Of a stretch of 64,000 bases of DNA, positions 18,047 to 26,220 are shown piece by piece (the stretch's first letter is position 1; the number at the start of each line of letters is the position of its first letter). The position numbers were made by a program, and so were the translations under genes. Origin of the DNA: Actinomycetota bacterium (GTDB taxonomy: Bacteria > Actinomycetota > Humimicrobiia > Humimicrobiales > Humimicrobiaceae). Under the pieces are notes generated by a model. It worked only from the letters and a program-made list of their open reading frames with translations, was not told the origin of the DNA and did not search any database. The stretch lies in the NCBI GenBank assembly GCA_028717265.1, contig JAQUOE010000004.1, positions 1 to 64,000 of the forward strand. Reading direction: 5' to 3'.

Positions 18047-19816
18047 ATGGGAAATACTATAACAATTATTGTAAATAATAAACCCTACCCGGTTGAAGAT
18101 GGACAAACGATAATGCAGGCTCTCGACAAAATAGGGTTTCATTTGCCACGGTTGTGCTATCATCCTAAACTTTCAGTGGAAGGCGCATGCAGGATGTGTA
18201 TTGTCGAGGTTGAAGGTTCTAATAATTATGTGACAAGTTGTACCGCCAAGGTTGCCGAAGGTATGAAAATAAGTACGAATACTGCCGAATTAAGAAAGGC
18301 AAGAAGAGATATACTGGAGCTACTTCTGGACAGTCATCCGGTTGACTGCAATACCTGCGAGAGGAACGGAAACTGCGAGCTTCAGGATTTAGCCCGTTCA
18401 ATAGGTGTAAAAATCAGACAATTCGAAGGAGAAAAAAAACAATATGAAATTGACCTTTCTTCACCCGCTATTACAAGGGACCCTAACAAATGTATCTTAT
18501 GCGGTAGATGTATCAGAATGTGCAGTGAAATACAGGGAGTCAATGCAATAGATTTTACAAATAGAGGTTTTGACAGCACAGTGGTTACTGCTTTTAATTC
18601 GCCTATAAATTCTTCCGTGTGCATAAATTGTGGGCAGTGTATAAATGTATGTCCCACTGCAGCATTATCCGAAAAGTATTATACGGTGGAGTTGTTCAGG
18701 GAACTATCGGACAGTAAAAAAATAAAAATAGTTCAGATTGCTCCGGCTGTAAGGGCAGCAATAGGCGAAGCTTTCGGAATGGAGCCGGGGACTAATATGG
18801 AAAAGCAAACAGTCGCCACACTCAGAAAGCTTGGATTTGATAAGGTATTTGATACACAATTCAGTGCAGATTTAACCATTATGGAAGAAGGTTACGAATT
18901 CCTGAACAGGCTTACCAATAACGGGATTTTACCTATGATAACATCATGCTCGCCGGCATGGATAAAATATGCAGAACAGTTTCATGATGAGATATTACCA
19001 AATATATCAACCTGTAAATCGCCAATGAGTATGATGAGTTCGATACTCAAGACATATTATGCCAAAAAAATCGGAGCCGATCCCTTAAATATTCTGAGTG
19101 TTGCAGTAATGCCATGTGTTGCAAAAAAATATGAGGCGCAGAGAGAAGAATTAAAGATCGATGGTATCGGATTGACAGATATTGTTATAACCACAAGAGA
19201 GTTGGCGTGGATGATCAAATCTGCCGGTATAGATTTGGTTAGCACAAAGGGTGAAGAATTTGACAATATATTCGGATTTTCAAGCGGTGCCGCTACAATA
19301 TTTGGCGTAACCGGTGGTGTTATGGAGGCTGCGCTCAGAAGTGCATATGAGCTATATGTAGGAGAAACTGTAGTAGATATAGAGTTTAATGAATTAAGAG
19401 GTTTTAAAGGAATTAAAGAAGCGGAAATAAAAATGGGCGATAAAAATATCAGAGTAGCTGTTGCCCATGGTATTGGTAATGCTAATGCTATCCTGGAAAT
19501 AGTCAAGGAAGACCCTTCCAGATACCAATTCATAGAAATAATGTCATGTCCAGGAGGATGCATTAATGGAGGGGGCCAGCCTTACGCAGGTTCAGAATAC
19601 ATCGCTCTTAATGAAAATCTTCTGGAAAAAAGAGCAAGCGTACTTTATCAGATTGACAGATCCAAAACAATCAGAAGAAGTCATGAAAATCCGGAGATAC
19701 AAAGGTTATACAAAGAATATCTTGAAAGACCCAATGGACCGAAATCTCATAAAATATTGCATACCCGTTATGCTAAAAAGTCTCCACGGGGCGTAGTTTA
19801 TAACGGAAAAATGTAA
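18047..19816 (+). CDS. hydA: [FeFe] hydrogenase catalytic subunit (M3/HydA type) with NuoG-like N-terminus
   Basis: This is the hydrogen-evolving or -consuming subunit, 589 residues. In order it has a plant-type 2Fe-2S domain (CYHPKLSVEGACRMC), a His-ligated 4Fe-4S motif (HPVDCNTCERNGNC), two 4Fe-4S motifs (CILCGRCIRMC, CINCGQCINVC), and the H-domain with L1 TSCSPAW (residues 299-305), L2 MPCVAKKYE and L3 MSCPGGCINGGGQP. A small-subunit-like tail follows. L1 has Ser where many enzymes have the second Cys of TSCCP; [CS] is tolerated in the published P1 signature as I recall it. There is no signal peptide, so it is cytoplasmic. It starts right after the flavoprotein stop, downstream of GGAGG. 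HydE/F/G maturases are not in the window. Confidence 0.93.
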   Translation: MGNTITIIVNNKPYPVEDGQTIMQALDKIGFHLPRLCYHPKLSVEGACRMCIVEVEGSNNYVTSCTAKVAEGMKISTNTAELRKARRDILELLLDSHPVDCNTCERNGNCELQDLARSIGVKIRQFEGEKKQYEIDLSSPAITRDPNKCILCGRCIRMCSEIQGVNAIDFTNRGFDSTVVTAFNSPINSSVCINCGQCINVCPTAALSEKYYTVELFRELSDSKKIKIVQIAPAVRAAIGEAFGMEPGTNMEKQTVATLRKLGFDKVFDTQFSADLTIMEEGYEFLNRLTNNGILPMITSCSPAWIKYAEQFHDEILPNISTCKSPMSMMSSILKTYYAKKIGADPLNILSVAVMPCVAKKYEAQREELKIDGIGLTDIVITTRELAWMIKSAGIDLVSTKGEEFDNIFGFSSGAATIFGVTGGVMEAALRSAYELYVGETVVDIEFNELRGFKGIKEAEIKMGDKNIRVAVAHGIGNANAILEIVKEDPSRYQFIEIMSCPGGCINGGGQPYAGSEYIALNENLLEKRASVLYQIDRSKTIRRSHENPEIQRLYKEYLERPNGPKSHKILHTRYAKKSPRGVVYNGKM

Positions 19817-19852
19817 CGCTATATTAAATTTTTTTGATATTAAGGAGATAAG

Positions 19853-20383
19853 ATGAATAACAATCTGAAAATAAGGGAAGATATAGACGACAGAAAAGAA
19901 AAATTAGTGAAGTTCATTGATGAAAAACGCGGAAAGGGTTACAATAAATCAGCGTTGATGTCTGTTCTTCATAAGGCGCAGGAAATTTACGGTTTTATAA
20001 GCACAGAAGTTATTGAAGAAATAAGTATGTGTCTGGGTATTCCGACTGCCAGTATATGGGGTGTAGTGACTTTTTACCACTTTTTTACAACAAAACCGAG
20101 AGGTAAATATATCATTTCTGTTTGTCTTGGCACAGCGTGTTACGTCAGGGGTTCGAAAAGGATACTTAACAAATTAAAAGAAGTACTGGGCATAGGATTA
20201 AACGAAACCACCAAAGATAGGCTTTTTACTCTTGAAGCTAAATATTGTCTGGGGTGTTGCGGACTTTCACCGGTAATGATGATAAATGATGAAGTATACG
20301 AAAAATTAACTACAAAAAAAGTAGTTGAAATAATTAAGAATTTAAAAGCCGAAAGTGAAGTTCATTATAGCGAAATAAATTAG
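19853..20383 (+). CDS. hydC: NuoE-like 2Fe-2S subunit of the [FeFe] hydrogenase complex
   Basis: This 176-residue NuoE/HydC homologue is a thioredoxin-fold 2Fe-2S protein that docks onto NuoF-type flavoproteins. The N-terminal helical region (YNKSALMSVLHKAQEIYG, then IWGVVTFYHFF) and the cluster ligands C..C (SVCLGTACYVRG) and CLGCC (YCLGCCGLSPVM) are present. AAGGAG lies 6 nt before the ATG. In many hydABC loci this gene comes first; here it follows the catalytic subunit. With the two upstream genes it makes a complete three-subunit complex. Confidence 0.94.
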   Translation: MNNNLKIREDIDDRKEKLVKFIDEKRGKGYNKSALMSVLHKAQEIYGFISTEVIEEISMCLGIPTASIWGVVTFYHFFTTKPRGKYIISVCLGTACYVRGSKRILNKLKEVLGIGLNETTKDRLFTLEAKYCLGCCGLSPVMMINDEVYEKLTTKKVVEIIKNLKAESEVHYSEIN

Positions 20384-20463
20384 TGCAAAAATATTATTTT
20401 AGCAATTGGCAGATTAGGGAATTTTGCATTTTTAAAAAAGAAGGATTTTGGAGGCAAACAAAA

Positions 20464-20850
20464 ATGAATGGAAAAAAGATTTTAATCATTGATGATGACC
20501 CGGATTTTGTAGAATCTGTAGAAAGAATTCTGGAAGCGAGAGGATACAGCGTAGACACTGCTATCAATGGAACAGAAGGTGTAAAAAAAGCAAAAGAAAT
20601 AACACCGGATCTCATTCTGCTTGATGTCATGATGACAAGAAAAACCGAAGGTTTCGAATTAAGCAGAGAATTACCAAAAGATAAAGATCTGAAATCAATA
20701 CCGGTAATCATAATAACAGGTATAAGAGAAAAAATGAATCTTCCCTTTGGATTTGAACCCGATGAAACCTGGCTTCCGGTTAAAGCGGTGCTCGAAAAAA
20801 CAGTAAAACCGGACCAATTGCTGGGAAAAATAGAGGAATTCATAAAATAA
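20464..20850 (+). CDS. stand-alone CheY-like receiver protein
   Basis: The track extends this ORF to a GTG at 20383. The real start is ATG 20464, with GGAGG (20450-20454) 9 nt upstream, giving 128 residues. Receiver landmarks are the acidic pocket D10-D12 (IIDDDPD), phosphoacceptor D54 (ILLDVMM), the switch Thr (IIITGI) and the lysine in EKTVKPDQL. No DNA-binding or enzymatic output domain follows. It ends the kinase-hydB-hydA-hydC run, so it is the likely partner of the kinase at 14123. It would act by protein-protein contact or as a phosphate sink. Confidence 0.88.
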   Translation: MNGKKILIIDDDPDFVESVERILEARGYSVDTAINGTEGVKKAKEITPDLILLDVMMTRKTEGFELSRELPKDKDLKSIPVIIITGIREKMNLPFGFEPDETWLPVKAVLEKTVKPDQLLGKIEEFIK

Positions 20851-20974
20851 TCCTGAATTTAAGAATATATTTTCATGTTTAAGAACGTATGTTGTACAGA
20901 AAAACACAGTACGATTATATATCAATAAGATTATTATATTTGCATATCTTGCTCCGGGAGTTTCGTAAAATATA

Positions 20975-21007
20975 GAATTTAAAAAGAAATTATCTATTTT
21001 TAAATTC
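20975..21007. repeat. perfect 11-bp inverted repeat in an intergenic region
   Basis: GAATTTAAAAA (20975-20985) and TTTTTAAATTC (20997-21007) are exact reverse complements separated by 11 nt. The arms are nearly all A/T, so it is weak as a terminator but could end the hydABC-receiver transcript or be a protein site. The rest of the 189-bp gap shows nothing else I can name. Confidence 0.4.
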
Positions 21008-21039
21008 AATGATATTAAGAGTATTTAATATTATAAAAC

Positions 21040-21522
21040 ATGGTTCATAAAAATAATATCGTAAGAACTGGTGTGAAAATTGTCGGTTTCGGAAATAAAT
21101 TCAGATCTGACGACGGAATAGGTATCAGAATAATAAAAGAACTGGAAAAATTAGAGTTTTTTAAAGACATAGAGATAATCGATGGGGGGACTTCCGGAAC
21201 AGATCTTATTTTTTGGATAAAAGAATACGGGAAAATAATAATAATAGATGCTGTAGATACCGGAGGGAAAATCGGAGACGTTGTAAACATAAAGGTTGAC
21301 GATATCGAAGAATTTGTAAAAAAGGATTGCAGAAGTCTTTCTCTTCATGACCTTAATCTCGGGGATATATTAAAACTTATAAAAGCGCTGGGGATAAAGA
21401 CCGATATATCAATAATAGGCATTAAACCGAAAAATATAGATTTTGGTGACAGGCTGTCTCCTGAAATAGAAAAAAAAATTCCTGTGATTATATCGGAGAT
21501 TAAAAAAGAGACTTGCAGGTAG
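21040..21522 (+). CDS. [NiFe] hydrogenase maturation endopeptidase (HycI/HybD/HoxW family)
   Basis: The protease trims the C-terminal extension of the [NiFe] large subunit once nickel is inserted. The 160-residue protein has the family start VGFGNKFRSDDGIG, the acidic residue in IIIDAVDTG, and a conserved His in SLSLHDLNLGDIL, which together form the nickel-sensing site. The only [NiFe] large subunit in the window (9963) has a matching nine-residue tail. No strong ribosome-binding site precedes ATG 21040; GTG 21073 is an alternative start giving 149 residues. [FeFe] enzymes do not need this protease, so its placement beside hydABC reflects island organisation. Confidence 0.9.
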   Translation: MVHKNNIVRTGVKIVGFGNKFRSDDGIGIRIIKELEKLEFFKDIEIIDGGTSGTDLIFWIKEYGKIIIIDAVDTGGKIGDVVNIKVDDIEEFVKKDCRSLSLHDLNLGDILKLIKALGIKTDISIIGIKPKNIDFGDRLSPEIEKKIPVIISEIKKETCR

Positions 21523-21571
21523 TCCGATAATGAATTATAAAAAATTCCTTTCAGGGATCAACATATTTATA

Positions 21572-21600
21572 TTGTAACAATTGACGCATATCGTTATAAT
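21572..21600 (+). promoter_or_regulatory. putative promoter of the small helical protein gene
   Basis: TTGTAA (21572-21577), 17-nt spacer, TATAAT (21595-21600). Its predicted start point falls near 21607, which rules out the track's ATG at 21601 and supports the downstream ATG at 21640. Confidence 0.5.
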
Positions 21601-21639
21601 ATGAATAAAAAATCTAGCAGTTTTTTAAGGAGGATCAGC

Positions 21640-21903
21640 ATGTTCAAAGAAATCGAAGATTTTAGAGTGACCTGTGAAAACATAATCAAAAAATCCGATA
21701 ATATAAAAAATCTGGCAAAAGATATGGTAAATCTTATAGACGAAATAAAAACCGGAATAAAGCAGGAAGATGCCGTAGAAATGACACTTTCGGTAAGAAA
21801 AGAACTGGCAAATATATTTATTTTAAACTCCAATATAGAAGATAACTTTAAAATACTTCAAAAAATCTTTCATTCAATAAAAAATCTGAATAGTACCCTA
21901 TAA
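21640..21903 (+). CDS. small helical protein, unknown function
   Basis: I do not recognise this 87-residue product. The track begins at 21601, but AAGGAGG (21627-21633) sits 6 nt before ATG 21640, and a promoter TATAAT ends at 21600, so the shorter form is right. The sequence is charged and predicted all-helical (KIIKKSDNIKNLAKDMVNL style heptads), with no cysteines beyond one in RVTCENI and no membrane segment. It lies between the hydrogenase protease and the MutS-like gene. Confidence 0.65.
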   Translation: MFKEIEDFRVTCENIIKKSDNIKNLAKDMVNLIDEIKTGIKQEDAVEMTLSVRKELANIFILNSNIEDNFKILQKIFHSIKNLNSTL

Positions 21904-22048
21904 AAATTTTTTTAATTGCCAGGAATCTTTCTTTAAAAAAAATCTTTTATAACTCTAATATCATTCATATACAGAATAATATTATTACTGGGACAAAAAA
22001 TGTCAAAGTATTATAATTTAAGATTATTCATAGATAAAGAAATAAATT

Positions 22049-23824
22049 ATGGGAAAGACCAGATTTAAATATTTTAATGAAGATGCTTTGGAACTGTTCA
22101 CGATAATTATAGTAATAGCAGGAATCCTTCTCGGATTCAAGGTCAATTATCTTTTTTTTATCATGCCGGCCGCTGCCATTATTCTTATTGTATTTTATAT
22201 AAGAATTATAAGAATCAAGACGATCAAAAAGCAAAAAGAAAAAATTAGAGATTTTTGGGGCAAAAAATATATTCAGGATAGATCATTTCCGGATATAATA
22301 AAATTTTTTTTATTTATTAAAGAATCAAAAAATAATCGTATATATACGATAGATGATACCACCTGGAATGATCTTGATATGGACATTGTATTCAAAGAGG
22401 TTGATCACACAGTTTCAATCACAGGTTCTCAATATTTATATTATCTTTTAAGGACACCTGTTTTTAATGATAAATTGTTATCTGAAAGAGCGCATATAAT
22501 AAATAAATTATTGAAAAATAAAAAGACCTCTCAAATACTCCAGTATAATTTACAGAATATTGGTGAGGCAACAGATGTTTCTTTCAAATTTTTAAGGAAG
22601 GGGTTGGAAGCTAATAGGAAATTATTAATAATATACAGAATATTAGGTTATATTATTCTTCCCGAAATAATAATAATTTTCTTTTATCCGTTGATGGGAA
22701 TTATCATTCTTACCATATCATTATTTATAAATATAATTATCCATACTTTTAATAAATACAGAATATTTGAAGAGATTTCGGAATTTAAATATTTTAGCAG
22801 ACTGATTAATTGTGCCAGAGAAATAGTAAAAGTAGATACCGAAGATATAGAAATAAATAAAGAAGAAATAGAGTGTTTAATCCAAAAATTAAAAAAAATA
22901 TCAAGAAATCTTTCATTTATAAATTTTGGTACGGGAATTACAAAAACTGAAATAGAAACATTCGCGGAAATCTTAAGTGCATTGTTTTTGATAGAACCTA
23001 TAATTTTTTACAATACAATAAATCTCATAAATAAATATAAAAATGAATTAGTAGAATTGCACACTCTGATAGGGAGAATCGATGCATTAATAGCAATAGC
23101 CTCTTATAAAAAAAGCCTGGACTATTATTCAGAACCGGTCTTAGAATTTGATAGCAACCATAAGAAACTGAGATATTATATAGAAACGAAAAATATTTAT
23201 CATCCTTTGCTTAAAGAGCCCGTATCTAATTCTTTTAAATTGAAAAAAGGAGGAGCGATCATAACTGGCTCCAATGCTTCAGGAAAATCCACTTTTCTAA
23301 AAACGGTAGGTGTAAATACAATTTTTGCTCAGAGTGTATTTTTTACATTTTCTGAATTTTATCGTTCCAGTTATCATAAAATTTTTACTTCAATTGGAAC
23401 CACGGATAATCTTATTGAAGGTGAAAGCTATTTTATGGTTGAGGCCAGGTTATTGAAAAGAATCATAGAGGAAGAAGATAAAAATATTCCTGTATTATGT
23501 ATATTGGATGAGATATTCAGGGGTACAAATACTATTGAGAGGATAAGCGCAGGAATTGAAGTTTTAAAATATTTTACAGGTAGAAATTTCTGTGTCATTG
23601 CTGCTACGCACGATTTAGAATTGGCAAATTTTTCAAAAGATTTTTGTGAAAATTATCATTTTAGAGAAGAAATAATTGGAAGAGATATCATATTTAGTTA
23701 TGTGCTTCATAATGGAGTTTGCAAGACAAAAAATGCATTAAAAATATTAAAGAATATGGGATATCCCGAAGAAATTTATAAGGGCGCAATTAATTTTGGG
23801 AAAGTTGATAATCAAAAATATTAA
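22049..23824 (+). CDS. membrane-associated MutS-like ATPase
   Basis: The C-terminal ~230 residues are a MutS domain V ABC-type ATPase: Walker A GSNASGKST (~405-413), IGTTDNLIEGESYFMVEARL, Walker B CILDEIFRGTNTIERI and the ATHDLELA switch. The N-terminus has two adjacent hydrophobic segments (~12-50) and another pair occurs at ~190-235, so the protein is membrane-bound. It lacks the mismatch-recognition domain and the C-terminal Smr domain. Such transmembrane MutS relatives are known in anaerobes but have no established role. Length 591. Its stop is 1 bp from that of the convergent hypE. Confidence 0.85.
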   Translation: MGKTRFKYFNEDALELFTIIIVIAGILLGFKVNYLFFIMPAAAIILIVFYIRIIRIKTIKKQKEKIRDFWGKKYIQDRSFPDIIKFFLFIKESKNNRIYTIDDTTWNDLDMDIVFKEVDHTVSITGSQYLYYLLRTPVFNDKLLSERAHIINKLLKNKKTSQILQYNLQNIGEATDVSFKFLRKGLEANRKLLIIYRILGYIILPEIIIIFFYPLMGIIILTISLFINIIIHTFNKYRIFEEISEFKYFSRLINCAREIVKVDTEDIEINKEEIECLIQKLKKISRNLSFINFGTGITKTEIETFAEILSALFLIEPIIFYNTINLINKYKNELVELHTLIGRIDALIAIASYKKSLDYYSEPVLEFDSNHKKLRYYIETKNIYHPLLKEPVSNSFKLKKGGAIITGSNASGKSTFLKTVGVNTIFAQSVFFTFSEFYRSSYHKIFTSIGTTDNLIEGESYFMVEARLLKRIIEEEDKNIPVLCILDEIFRGTNTIERISAGIEVLKYFTGRNFCVIAATHDLELANFSKDFCENYHFREEIIGRDIIFSYVLHNGVCKTKNALKILKNMGYPEEIYKGAINFGKVDNQKY

Positions 23825-23825
23825 T

Positions 23826-24911
23826 CTAACATATCCTCGGAAGCTGTTCGCAGTATTGCAGGTCAAGCGTTCTTATGGTACCCAATCTGGTAATTAAAAT
23901 GACATTACCTTTATCACTTTTTTTACCGGTATCGCTCTTTTCATATTTTTCAGTTACTTCTCCTATGATCCGGCTGTCTTTTCCATATTCATTCTTTTTC
24001 ATAGCAAGAAGCACTCTATCGGTATCCTTATTATCAACAAAAACAACCATCTTCCCCTCGTTAGCGATGTAAAGTGGATCCAATCCGAGAAACTGGCAGA
24101 TTCCAAGTACTTCTTTTTTGATTGGAATTTCATTCTCATATATATTGATACTGTGTCCGGATGCTCCGGACATTTCGAACAGTATCGATGCGAGTCCTCC
24201 TCTTGTGACATCTCTCAGGGCATGGATTTTTTTTGATACCGAAAGCATATCAGTGACAAGTGAGGAAAGGGGAGCACAGTCGCTTTTAATGCTGCTTTTG
24301 AAGTTAAATTCTTTTCTGCTGCCGAGAATTGCGATCCCATGTTCGGCAATTCCTCCGTTAATCAATATTTTATCTCCTGCTTTGATTCTGCGGGGAGAAA
24401 GTTCTATATTTTTATTGATGATTCCTATACCCGATGTATTTATAAAAATTTTATCTGCACTTCCTTTTCCCACAACCTTGGTATCACCGGTAACTATTCT
24501 CAGTTCATTATCATTTATTGTATTTTTTATTGAAGAAAGTATCTTTTTAAAATCCGGGACCGTAAAACCTTCTTCAATGATAAAAGAGAGACTAAGGGCA
24601 GTAGGAACACATCCGGTGGTTACAAGATCATTTATGGTGCCACATATGCTTAATTTACCAATATCGCCACCCGGAAAAAATATAGGGTCCACAACAAAAC
24701 TGTCAGTAGTATAGGCAATCTTATGGCCACTGCAGCTGATTACCGCACTATCCTCAAGTTTATTTAAGACCTCATTTCCGAAGTACCCGAGAAGAAGGTT
24801 GGTTATGAGTTCTCCGGTCTTTATCCCGCCATCGCCATGTGAGAGCTGGATGATTTTATCATCGAATCTTTTATTTATCTTTTTATTCTGGCTGTTTTTA
24901 TATATTGTCAT
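23826..24911 (-). CDS. hypE: HypE, hydrogenase maturation (CN ligand synthesis)
   Basis: HypE dehydrates a carbamoylated C-terminal cysteine to a thiocyanate that supplies CN- to the Fe of [NiFe] hydrogenase. The 361-residue protein has LSHGDGGIKTGELI near the N-terminus, the PurM-like ATPase features (ITGDTKVVGKG, RDVTRGGLASILFEMS) and the diagnostic C-terminus ending in LPRIC. It is last in the hypFCDE operon, 15 nt after hypD. No strong ribosome-binding site is visible. Confidence 0.96.
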   Translation of the reverse strand: MTIYKNSQNKKINKRFDDKIIQLSHGDGGIKTGELITNLLLGYFGNEVLNKLEDSAVISCSGHKIAYTTDSFVVDPIFFPGGDIGKLSICGTINDLVTTGCVPTALSLSFIIEEGFTVPDFKKILSSIKNTINDNELRIVTGDTKVVGKGSADKIFINTSGIGIINKNIELSPRRIKAGDKILINGGIAEHGIAILGSRKEFNFKSSIKSDCAPLSSLVTDMLSVSKKIHALRDVTRGGLASILFEMSGASGHSINIYENEIPIKKEVLGICQFLGLDPLYIANEGKMVVFVDNKDTDRVLLAMKKNEYGKDSRIIGEVTEKYEKSDTGKKSDKGNVILITRLGTIRTLDLQYCEQLPRIC

Positions 24912-24926
24912 ATGAATTTTTAAATG

Positions 24927-26009
24927 TCAGATTTTGATATTTTTTAATTCTCTTTCATATTTATAATAAGCCGCACACGATCCTTCGCTTGATACCATAC
25001 ATGGCCCCACAGGACTCTCAGGTCTGCAGGTTTTTGAGAATAACCTGCATTCAAAAGGTTTCTTTATCCCCTTAAGGACATTTCCGCACTCACAGCCTGC
25101 CGGTTCCGCGGATTTAATTTTTTTTACGGGGAACCGGATCCTGGCATCGAATCCTGAAAATTTTTCTTTTAATTTTAAACCGCTTCCGGGAATACTTCCC
25201 AGTCCTCTCCATGTCGAATCGGATTTATCGAATATTTCATAAATAAGTTTTACTGCTGAAGGATTTCCTTCTTCCCTTACGACTCTTTTATATTGAATTT
25301 CTATTTCAGGAGTTTCTTTTTTGATCTGTTCCAGTATCATTACCAGGGACTGAAGTATGTCCTCCGGTTCAAAACCGCTTATTACGCAGGGTATTTTATA
25401 TCTATCGGCTAAAAATCTATAGGGCTCGCTTCCAATGATAGCGGAGACGTGTCCGGGGCAAAGAAAGGCATTTATTTTAATTTCTTTATCGTTAGCCAAT
25501 AGCTCGAGTGCTTCGGGTATAAGTTTATGGGTATTGAAAATATAAAAATTGTTTATTTTTTCAAGATATGCCCTTTTTACAATTACCGCCGTAAGCGGTA
25601 TAGTGGTCTCAAATCCGATTGCCAAAAATATAACTTTTCTGTCAGGATTTTCTCTTGCATAATCAAGAGCATCCAGCGGCGAATAACATATATTTATATC
25701 TCTGCCTTCCGCTTTTTTTAAATAAAGGCTGGACTCCGTTCCCGGCACCCTCAGCATGTCTCCAAAAGTAAAGAGAGAGACTTCATATTGTTTAGTTATT
25801 TCCAGTATCAGGTCTATATCCACGGCAGGGGTGACACAGACGGGACATCCCGGTCCGCTTATGAGATTTATGGTTTCAGGGATGAGTTGTCTGAGTCCAT
25901 ATCTGGATATGGCCATGGTATGGGTCCCGCAGACTTCCATAATATTTATCCTTCGTCCGAGTTTATTACCTGTTAAGGATAAGGTCAACTCTTCAATGCT
26001 GCTTTTCAT
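24927..26009 (-). CDS. hypD: HypD, hydrogenase maturation iron-sulfur scaffold
   Basis: HypD, with HypC, is the scaffold on which the Fe(CN)2CO unit is built. Motifs are EVCGTHTMAISRYGLR, SGPGCPVCVTP, FLAIGFETT, CPGHVSAIIG and SGFEPEDIL, and a C-terminal cysteine set (GCECGNVL, CRLFSKTCRP, GPCMVSSEGSC) for the 4Fe-4S cluster. The track start (26084) would overlap hypC by 92 bp. ATG 26009 (MKSSIEELTLSL, 360 residues) has GGAAGG about 9 nt upstream and overlaps hypC by 17 bp. I use that. Confidence 0.95.
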   Translation of the reverse strand: MKSSIEELTLSLTGNKLGRRINIMEVCGTHTMAISRYGLRQLIPETINLISGPGCPVCVTPAVDIDLILEITKQYEVSLFTFGDMLRVPGTESSLYLKKAEGRDINICYSPLDALDYARENPDRKVIFLAIGFETTIPLTAVIVKRAYLEKINNFYIFNTHKLIPEALELLANDKEIKINAFLCPGHVSAIIGSEPYRFLADRYKIPCVISGFEPEDILQSLVMILEQIKKETPEIEIQYKRVVREEGNPSAVKLIYEIFDKSDSTWRGLGSIPGSGLKLKEKFSGFDARIRFPVKKIKSAEPAGCECGNVLKGIKKPFECRLFSKTCRPESPVGPCMVSSEGSCAAYYKYERELKNIKI

Positions 26010-26217
26010 CCAGATATTCCTTCCAATAATTTTGTATTGATACTGCATCTTCTTTCTCAATGATCTGTATTGCAAATCCGGCATGGATTATAACAAAATC
26101 TCCAATTCTGACTGCCGGGACCAGAGAGATGTCGATTTCTTTTTTTACTCCAAGGGTCTCTGCCATAGCTGTTCTTTTATTTATCTTAATTATCTTTGCC
26201 GGTATCGCCAGGCACAT
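25993..26217 (-). CDS. hypC: HypC, hydrogenase maturation chaperone
   Basis: This 74-residue chaperone shuttles the Fe(CN)2CO moiety from HypD to the large-subunit precursor. It starts with the invariant MCLAIPAKI, whose Cys2 is essential, and has GDFVIIHAGFAIQII typical of the OB-like fold. GAGGT in the last codons of hypF acts as ribosome-binding site, 3 nt after the hypF stop. Only one hypC copy is seen, in keeping with a single [NiFe] enzyme here. Confidence 0.96.
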   Translation of the reverse strand: MCLAIPAKIIKINKRTAMAETLGVKKEIDISLVPAVRIGDFVIIHAGFAIQIIEKEDAVSIQNYWKEYLDEKQH

Positions 26218-26220
26218 GGT

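Noticed and set aside
20383-20463. 27-residue N-terminal extension of the receiver protein
   Set aside because: GGAGG lies directly before ATG 20464, and the extension has no receiver-like sequence.
26010-26084. 25-residue N-terminal extension of HypD
   Set aside because: It would overlap hypC by 92 bp; GGAAGG before ATG 26009 supports the shorter form.
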